DNA from: Rhizobium sp. Pop5
Lineage (GTDB): Bacteria > Pseudomonadota > Alphaproteobacteria > Rhizobiales > Rhizobiaceae
Length of the DNA stretch: 64,000 nucleotides
Direction of reading: 5' to 3'
Assembly (NCBI RefSeq): GCF_024721175.1
Contig: NZ_CP099399.1
Location: 2,480,001-2,544,000 of the forward strand
Part shown: in pieces, positions 58,811 to 64,000 of the stretch
Layout of the letters: the number at the start of each line of letters is the position of its first letter
How positions within the stretch are numbered: position 1 is the first letter of the stretch
The notes under the pieces: model-generated
The model's input: only the letters and a program-made list of their open reading frames with translations
Told to the model about the DNA's origin: nothing
Databases searched by the model: none
Position numbers and translations under genes: made by a program

Positions 58811-60647
58811 CTAATATTCCAGCGGCAGCGTCGCGTTTTCGAGCCATGCCTTGACGTCGTGATCGTGGATCAGCGGCATCAGCGCCTCGCGCGTGCGGCG
58901 GTGGTAGTCGTTGAACCAATGCAGCTCGTCATGGGTCAGAAGCTCGGGGATGACGAGGCTGCGGTCGATCGGGCAGAAGGTCAACGTCTCGAAACCGAGC
59001 ATCGCCATGTCGCCGCCCTCGATCTCCTCGGCCCCGCGCACATAGATCAGGTTCTCGATCCGGATGCCGAAGCTGCCCGGCCGGTAATAGCCCGGCTCGT
59101 TGGAGAGGATCATGCCTGGCAGCAGCTCCTGCGTCGAAAGCCTCGAGATGCGCTGCGGCCCCTCATGCACCGAGAGATAGGAGCCGACGCCGTGGCCCGT
59201 ACCGTGGGCGAAATCGGCCCCTGCCCGCCACAGCGCGATTCGCGCCAGCGGATCGAGGTCGCAGCCGCGCGTGCCCTTCGGGAAACGCGCCGTGCTGATG
59301 TCTATCATGCCCTTCAGCACCAGCGTGAAGAATCGGCGATGCTCCTCGGAAACCGCGCCGATACCGATGGTGCGGGTGATGTCGGTCGTGCCGTTGATAT
59401 ATTGCGCACCGGAATCGATCAGGAAGAGCTCGCCGGCCTCAATCATCCGGTTGCTTTCGGTGGTCACGCGGTAATGCATGATCGCCGCATGTTCGCCCGC
59501 ACCCGAAATCGTATCGAAGGAAATATCCTTCAGCGGGTTCTGCATGCTCTGGCCGACGCGCGCACGAACGGCCTCGAGACGCTCGGCCGCCGCGATTTCG
59601 CTCACGGTGCCCGGTTTTTCCTGCGAGAGCCAGTAGAGGAATTCCACCATCGCCGCGCCGTCCTGCAGATGGGCGGCGGCCGAGCCGTTGATCTCGACGT
59701 CGTTCTTCACCGCGCGCGGCAGCTTCGCGGGATCGGCGCCCTCGACCACTTGGCCACCCGCCTGGCGGATGATTTCGCCAAGCGCATGGGAGGCGATATC
59801 GGGATCGATCAGCACGCGGCCGCCATCCCTGGAAACGGCGGCGAGCCTTTCCTCCAGCGCCGAGGGCGGCAGCTGCGTCGAGATCTGTCCGAGATAGGCT
59901 TCGGGCTCGATGCCGGTCTTGCGTTTGTCGAGGAAGAGCTCGGCCCGCCCGTCGGCATGGATGATGGCACGCGCCAGAGGATGCGGCGTGTGCGGCACGT
60001 CGGCGCCGCGAATGTTGAAGATCCAGGCGACCGAGGAGGGATCGGCGATCAGCACCGCCGCGAGGTTCTTCTTCGAAAGATCGGCGGCGATGGTCGCGAT
60101 CTTATCGCCTGCCAGCACGCCGGCCTGGACGACATTCTGGATGCTGACGGCGCCGAGCGGCTCGGCCGGCCGGTCGCTCCAGAGCCGGTCGAGCGGGTTG
60201 TGCGGCAGGAAGACCAATGTGCCGCCGATCTCCGCAAGCGCCTTTTCGAGACGGCGAACCTCCGCCCCCGAGTGCAGCCAGGGATCGATGCCGAGCCGCA
60301 GGCCCTTGGCTCCGTTCGCTCCGAGCCAGACATGCGGCGGCGCGTTGACGAGATCGCCGCCCGAAAAGACCGAACCGTCGACCTGTTCGGCAAGCTGCGT
60401 GACATAGCGCCCGTCGACGAAGACGATCGCCTGCGTGCGCAGGACAAGCGCAATGCCCGCCGAACCGGTGAAGCCCGTCAGCCATGCCAGGCGCTCCGAA
60501 CATGCGGGAACATACTCGCCGTTGAATTCGTCGGCGCGCGGCACGAGGAAGGCGTCGATGCCGAACGAGATCGAAAGTAGCGCGCAGCGCCGATACCCGA
60601 TCCCTGCCGAACTGCGGCGTGGAGGTGACGTCGAAGGACTGGAACAT
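58811..60647 (-). CDS. Aminopeptidase P family (Xaa-Pro) metallopeptidase, N-terminal frameshift
   Basis: A long Xaa-Pro aminopeptidase with two creatinase-type N domains and a C-terminal pita-bread domain. The metal ligands are visible as FLIDSGAQYINGTTDITRT (two Asp), HGTGHGVGSYLSVHEG (His), SNEPGYYRPGSFGIRIENLI (Glu) and a final Glu near the C terminus. The main frame is open from 58811 to 60544. The true start appears to be ATG at 60647 (MFQSFDVTSTPQFGRDRVSALRATFD), but a one-base excess in GATCTC (60567-60572) puts it out of frame with SFGIDAFLVPRADEFNGEY. Either the gene is damaged here or the base is a sequencing error. Confidence 0.85.
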
Positions 60648-60800
60648 GCTGGAAACCCGAATGGTTGAGACGAATCCGGTTAATGGGATGGCGGCCATGT
60701 TAGCGAAATTTCAATCGATGGGGAGAAAAAGCGACGAAACGAGTCGAAACCGCTGAGCCCGCTCAATATTTTGACAGAATTGCGACAGCAAAAGTTAATG

Positions 60801-60816
60801 TGGCACGCTTTATGCA
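60801..60816 (+). promoter_or_regulatory. Candidate sigma-54 (-24/-12) promoter
   Basis: TGGCACG (60801-60807) followed by ATGCA (60812-60816) has the exact GG-N10-GC spacing of RpoN promoters. It differs from the consensus TGGCACG-N4-TTGCA at one base of the -12 box. It is 110 bases upstream of the small gene and its sRNA. A TTGACA/GTTAAT sigma-70-like pair (60771-60799) overlaps just upstream, so the assignment is uncertain. Confidence 0.45.
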
Positions 60817-60925
60817 TTGGCCGCATGGCTCCCATGAGCGAAACCCTCTGCCTCCGCATTTCAGAATAGCTATATAGACGCCATCGAACGGTTCGGATGA
60901 ACCAGCAAACAAAGGAATTTTTGAA

Positions 60926-61099
60926 ATGACCGCCTCTCTCTCGCGCTTCGCATACAGCAGCCCGGTCCAGGCTGGCGAACGCCAGACCGTGCGTCACGTC
61001 ATCGGCGCCCGCCGCCCGCAAAACGACGACAGCCTCAAGCTGCTCGGCGCCGGCCAGCGCGCCACGCGCCACAAGGGCGCTCCCAGCTACGCGTTCTAA
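60926..61099 (+). CDS. Small protein (57 aa) of unknown function
   Basis: A short gene: ATG at 60926, TAA at 61097-61099, with AAAGGA 9 bases before the start. The product begins MTASLSRFAYSSPVQAGERQ, continues TVRHVIGARRPQNDDSLKLL and ends GAGQRATRHKGAPSYAF. It is basic, with no signal peptide or membrane segment. No family is recognised; it is not a DUF1127 protein. Codon use is typical of the neighbours, which supports real coding. It is directly followed by the probable sRNA and one terminator, so both likely share a transcript. Confidence 0.7.
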   Translation: MTASLSRFAYSSPVQAGERQTVRHVIGARRPQNDDSLKLLGAGQRATRHKGAPSYAF

Positions 61100-61104
61100 G
61101 TCTG

Positions 61105-61243
61105 AAAGCCCGTCCGTCTCCTCCCTCCCGGACCGGCCTATTGGAATGCAGTAGAGCCCGCTCGAGCGCTCCTCCTCCTTCGAGCTCGCGGGCATTGACC
61201 GGATAGACCGGTCCAAGGCGGTGCCATCGGCACCGCCTTTTTT
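61105..61243 (+). ncRNA. Probable trans-acting sRNA with two CCUCC-loop hairpins (cuckoo/alpha-r14-like)
   Basis: Three hairpins in a row. Hairpin 1 (61108-61137) has stem GCCcGTCCG/CGGACcGGC and loop TCTCCTCCCTCC. Hairpin 2 (61156-61193) has stem GCCCGC/GCGGGC plus inner pairs and loop with CTCCTCCTCCTT. Hairpin 3 (61217-61243) is a perfect terminator. Loops that expose anti-Shine-Dalgarno CCUCC motifs are the hallmark of alphaproteobacterial cuckoo RNAs, including the rhizobial alpha-r14 family, which bind ribosome sites of many mRNAs. Whether it is processed from the upstream message or has its own promoter is not clear. Confidence 0.65.
61217..61243 (+). terminator. Strong rho-independent terminator
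   Basis: GGCGGTGCC and GGCACCGCC form a perfect nine-base stem with a three-base loop, followed by six T residues. It ends the small-gene/sRNA unit. Confidence 0.92.
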
Positions 61244-61328
61244 GTTGTGGGAATGACCAAGGTGCCGCGTTCTCTCTTCTCCCCGGCGGGGAGAAGGGGA
61301 GCAGGTCGCACCGTCACTTTAATTTTCT

Positions 61329-62207
61329 TCAAGGCCGATCGAAGTGAATCGTCACCCAGCCATTGCGCCAGATCGTTCTGACATGGCGAAGCCGTGCGCC
61401 GCTATAGGCGGCGATCACCTTCCAGCGCTGGCTAGCCAGAATCCCCGAAAGAATGACCGAACCGCCGGGCGCCAGATGCGTCGTAAGCTGCGGCGCCATC
61501 TTGATCAGCGGCCGGGCCAGGATGTTGGCGATGATGAGATCGAAGGGGCCGAACTCGAAGAAGGCGGTCGAATGAAAGCCCGGCGCGGTCCGGGCGACGA
61601 TGCCGGAGGCGATGCCGTTGCGGCGAACATTCTCGGCCGCCACCCGCGTTGCCACCGGATCGATGTCGGTTGCGAGCACCGGAATGTTCTTGAGCTTGCG
61701 CACCGCAATTGCCAGCACGCCGCTGCCGGTCCCGAGGTCGAGCGCATTACGAACCGGATGCGAGCGCACCACGGCGTCGATCACTTCCAGGCAGCCGGCC
61801 GTCGTGCCGTGATGTCCCGTGCCGAAGGCTTGGCCGGCATCGATCTCGATGGCAATGTCGCCGGGGCGGACCTTGTCGCGGTCATGCGATCCATGCACCA
61901 GGAAGCGCCCTGCCCTGACGGGCTTCAGCCCCTCCAGCGATTTCACCACCCAGTCGACATCGGGGATCACTTCGCGCTGCAGCCGGGCATCGGGAAAGGC
62001 GCTCTTCAGCGCCGCCTCGACGCGGGAGCGCACATCCGCCTCATCCTCGGCCATCATATAGACCGAGGCTTCCCAGATATCCTTCTTCTCGTCGACCTCG
62101 GTGGTGCCGATGGCAAAGTCTTCTTCGCCGAAGATCTCGCTTAAAAGGTCGAGGATCTGCTCGGCCTTGCTTTCTGTCGTCGACACGTAAAGGCGGATTT
62201 CACTCAC
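61329..62207 (-). CDS. prmA: Ribosomal protein L11 methyltransferase
   Basis: Methylates ribosomal protein L11 with S-adenosylmethionine. The 292-residue protein has the small N-terminal substrate-recognition domain, then the SAM-binding motif NALDLGTGSGVLAIAVRKL (motif I), ATDIDPVATRVAAENVRRNGI, and the NPPY-like block FDLIIANILARPLIKMAPQLTTHLAPGGSVILSGIL. FGTGHHGTTAGCLEVID is the PrmA signature. It is convergent with the sRNA locus and upstream of the SCO gene on the same strand (54-base gap). Confidence 0.95.
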   Translation of the reverse strand: MSEIRLYVSTTESKAEQILDLLSEIFGEEDFAIGTTEVDEKKDIWEASVYMMAEDEADVRSRVEAALKSAFPDARLQREVIPDVDWVVKSLEGLKPVRAGRFLVHGSHDRDKVRPGDIAIEIDAGQAFGTGHHGTTAGCLEVIDAVVRSHPVRNALDLGTGSGVLAIAVRKLKNIPVLATDIDPVATRVAAENVRRNGIASGIVARTAPGFHSTAFFEFGPFDLIIANILARPLIKMAPQLTTHLAPGGSVILSGILASQRWKVIAAYSGARLRHVRTIWRNGWVTIHFDRP

Positions 62208-62261
62208 GATAGGCGGTCTTTCCCGTTTCTCTTGCCCGCCGCCGGTCGGGCCAGCGCCCTG

Positions 62262-62864
62262 TCACCCCTTGCTGACGAGATTCTCCAGCTTCTTTACCGC
62301 CGTGTCCGGGTTTTCGCCATAGGCGATCGTCCCGGAAAAACGCCCGGCCGAATCGAGCAGGAAAACCGAGGCCGTGTGATCCATCGTATAATCGCCGTTC
62401 GGATTCTTTTCGTCGACCGGCACCTTCTTGGCGTAGACGCGGAAACCCTTGATGACGTCGGCGATCTTTTCAGGCGGGCCCGAAATGCCGGTGATGCGCT
62501 TGGAAACGTTGGAAACATACTCGTTCATGATCTCCGGCGTGTCGCGCTCCGGATCGACGGTGACGAAATAGGCCTGCAGCTTAGTGCCGTCGGGATCGAC
62601 CTTCTCCATCCAGCCGTTCAGCTCGAAAAGCGTCGTCGGGCAAACCTCCGGGCAATGGGTGAAGCCGAAGAACAGCGCTGTCGGCTTGCCGCGCAGCGCC
62701 TGTTCGGTGATCGGCTGCCCGCTCTGGGAGACCAGGGTGAAGGGCACGCCAAAGGGCGCTTCCGCCACGACCTCCCTGGATTTCATGGGATAGAGCGTCA
62801 ACACGCCGAGAACCCCGGCGACGAACAACACTGCGACCCAGATGACGATGCGGAAAGTCTTCAT
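62262..62864 (-). CDS. SCO family protein (copper chaperone/thiol-disulfide reductase)
   Basis: A 200-residue thioredoxin-fold protein of the SCO1/SenC/PrrC type that helps assemble the CuA centre of cytochrome oxidase. It has an N-terminal membrane anchor (FRIVIWVAVLFVAGVLGVLTLYP), the copper-binding cysteines C71 and C75 in FGFTHCPEVCPTTLFEL, and the His ligand H163 in MDHTASVFLLD. Start MKTFRIV was chosen because GAGG lies nine bases upstream; MPMKTF two codons earlier is possible. A RIME-like repeat lies just upstream. Confidence 0.93.
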   Translation of the reverse strand: MKTFRIVIWVAVLFVAGVLGVLTLYPMKSREVVAEAPFGVPFTLVSQSGQPITEQALRGKPTALFFGFTHCPEVCPTTLFELNGWMEKVDPDGTKLQAYFVTVDPERDTPEIMNEYVSNVSKRITGISGPPEKIADVIKGFRVYAKKVPVDEKNPNGDYTMDHTASVFLLDSAGRFSGTIAYGENPDTAVKKLENLVSKG

Positions 62865-62909
62865 TGGCATGAACCTCGATCCGGGCGGATATGCGCCGCC
62901 CACCCCCGA

Positions 62910-63014
62910 GCATGTCGCGCAAAAGCGTGCAGCGGTTTTGCGATAACGACATGCGTAAAAACAAAGAGCGAAAGCGCGAGGAGCGAATCTGAAAGATCGC
63001 GACGCGCTTACGCG
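62910..63014. repeat. RIME-like intergenic mosaic palindrome (two hairpins)
   Basis: The first palindrome, 62910-62954, is bounded by GCATGTCG and CGACATGC around AAAAGCGTGCAGCGGTTTT. The second (about 62971-63010) pairs AAAGCGCG with CGCGCTT, less perfectly. The order and core match the element at 2918-3020, which supports a dispersed repeat family. Confidence 0.75.
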
Positions 63015-63120
63015 TTCCGCGTGATTATAGTCTCGGCCGGATACACGCAATTCAAGAATATGTTTTCTGGCCCGTGATTAATTGTCCTACCGCATAAGGC
63101 CGCGGCCTTCGGAAAATCCG

Positions 63121-63564
63121 CGCGACGCATGTGCTGCCAAGGATATCAAGGATTTGGCCGGAAAATCCGGCGATGAGGTGGAGATCGGCGGCGAACTGGT
63201 GACGGCGGCCGGCGAGGCGCTTCGCCAGATCGGCGAAGATCTTCTGCGCATCGACGAACATGTTAAATCAACCGTAACCTCTGCGCGCGAATAATCGATT
63301 GGAATGAGCGAAATCAATACTTCGATCAGCCAGATGGATCAGGTCACGCAGAAGAACGCGGAAAACCTGGCGCAGTTGGTCAATCACTTCAAAATCGGCG
63401 AGGGCATGAGCGCCCGGCAAACGCCGCGAGAGGCAACCGCCGCCTCGCATTCGAGACCTTCTCCCGCGCGCAGCCTGATCGGCAAAGTCGCGGGCGCATT
63501 CAACGGCGGCTCTGCCGCCAAAGCCATCGCCTCTCCCGCCGGGAACAACTGGGAAGAATTCTGA
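63121..63564 (+). pseudogene. Methyl-accepting chemotaxis protein remnant (3' end only)
   Basis: The C-terminal signalling region of a rhizobial chemoreceptor survives in one frame: AAKDIKDLAGKSGDEVEIGGELVTAAGEAL...DLLRIDEHVKSTVTSARE, a TAA stop (63292-63294) where family members have Gln (CAA), then SIGMSEINTSISQMDQVTQKN continuing in the same frame. After QKN the usual AAMVEETNAAS segment is absent and the sequence resumes AENLAQLVNHFKIGEG, so an internal deletion is likely. The tail ends NWEEF, the CheR-tethering pentapeptide type. The sensor and membrane parts are missing. The remnant lies just before cheW, probably once its operon partner. Confidence 0.85.
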
Positions 63565-63566
63565 TC

Positions 63567-64000
63567 ATGAACAACAACGCCATCAAGCAGTCGGGCGCCT
63601 ATCTCGAAATCGTCTCGTTCCACCTGGGCGACCAGGAATTCTGCATCGACATCATGGCCATCCGTGAAATCCGCGGCTGGGCGCCGGTGACGCCGATGCC
63701 GCATACCCCGCCTTACGTGCTGGGGCTCATCAACCTGCGCGGCGCGGTCATCCCCGTAATCGACATGGCCTGCCGCCTCGGCATGAAGATGACCGAGCCC
63801 TCCGAGCGCTCGGCGATCATCGTCACCGACATCGCAGGCAAGCTGGTCGGCCTGCTGGTCGAGCAGGTTTCCGACATGATGACCATCAAGAGCGAAGACC
63901 TGCAGCCGCCGCCGGAAATCATCCCGGAAGCCCAGCGCGCCTTCTGCCGCGGCATCGTCGCACTGGAAAAGACCATGGTCTGCTTCCTGAACCTCGATAC
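63567..64000 (+). CDS. cheW: Chemotaxis scaffold protein CheW (partial)
   Basis: Links chemoreceptors to the CheA kinase. The visible 144 residues start MNNNAIKQSGAYLEIVSFHLGDQEFCIDIMAIREIRGW and continue with the CheW blocks TPMPHTPPYVLGLINLRGAVIPVIDMACRLGM, SAIIVTDIAGKLVGLLVEQVSDMMTIK and ALEKTMVCFLNLD. The end is cut by the window edge, with only a few residues missing. It begins two bases after the receptor remnant's stop. No che genes are nearby in the window. Confidence 0.93.
   Translation, partial: MNNNAIKQSGAYLEIVSFHLGDQEFCIDIMAIREIRGWAPVTPMPHTPPYVLGLINLRGAVIPVIDMACRLGMKMTEPSERSAIIVTDIAGKLVGLLVEQVSDMMTIKSEDLQPPPEIIPEAQRAFCRGIVALEKTMVCFLNLD

Noticed and set aside
1..64000. CRISPR arrays, prophages, insertion sequences, tRNA or rRNA genes, replication origin
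   Set aside because: No regularly spaced direct repeats, transposase, integrase or phage structural motifs, and no tRNA- or rRNA-like stretches other than the tRNA-like part of ssrA, were found on reading both strands.

Overview
The window is a GC-rich alphaproteobacterial chromosome segment, most likely from the Rhizobium leguminosarum/etli group. The evidence is a circularly permuted two-piece tmRNA gene with the tag ANDNYAEARLAA, an alpha-type SspB adaptor, rhizobial intergenic mosaic palindromes (RIME-like) in several gaps, and rhizobial-style flagellin, CheW and chemoreceptor sequences. No rRNA, tRNA, CRISPR array, prophage or insertion sequence was found. Most of the window is chromosomal backbone with patches of accessory metabolism.

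Layout. 1-4.8 kb: accessory genes (DapA-like aldolase and LysE exporter diverging from a MocR regulator; MarR regulator diverging from a cupin; LprI-like protein). 4.8-18 kb: housekeeping core: miaA/serB with overlapping divergent start codons, degP, hflC-hflK, folA, thyA, ssrA (tmRNA), sspB, two small conserved genes and a giant AsmA protein. 18-23.2 kb: an FAD-dependent 2-hydroxyacid oxidase diverging from a polar amino-acid ABC operon that ends in a RidA gene. 23.2-31.4 kb: small regulator/enzyme pairs (aldo/keto reductase-LysR, AbrB-type permease, LysR-NmrA, AraC-DUF2000) and an OmpA-family lipoprotein. 31.7-38.6 kb: orphan flagellin, RND efflux pair and a class III nucleotidyl cyclase. 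38.7-46.7 kb: regulator-dense accessory metabolism, including a tightly coupled SDR-cupin-FAD amine oxidase-MFS operon. 46.8-51.6 kb: prkA-yeaH-spoVR stress module. 52-64 kb: UvrD/PcrA helicase, EF-hand protein, nicotinamidase, AzlCD exporter, aminopeptidase P, a small-protein/sRNA locus, prmA, an SCO protein, a decayed chemoreceptor and a truncated cheW.

Most notable. (1) A probable sRNA at 61105-61243 with two CCUCC-loop hairpins and a strong terminator, behind a 57-codon gene and a possible sigma-54 element; it resembles the alphaproteobacterial 'cuckoo'/alpha-r14 anti-Shine-Dalgarno sRNAs. (2) ssrA directly beside sspB, so the degradation tag and the adaptor that reads it are neighbours. 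(3) Two SDR enzymes that each lack a different catalytic residue, and an exported RidA-like protein without the catalytic arginine. (4) Four clear palindromic operators beside local regulators. (5) Three lesions: single-base frameshifts in the signal peptide of an LprI-like gene and the N terminus of an aminopeptidase P gene, and a chemoreceptor remnant with an in-frame stop that still carries its C-terminal NWEEF pentapeptide.

Limits: all assignments come from reading the sequence and remembered family features; no database search was run. Start codons were chosen by ribosome-binding sites, overlaps and family length.
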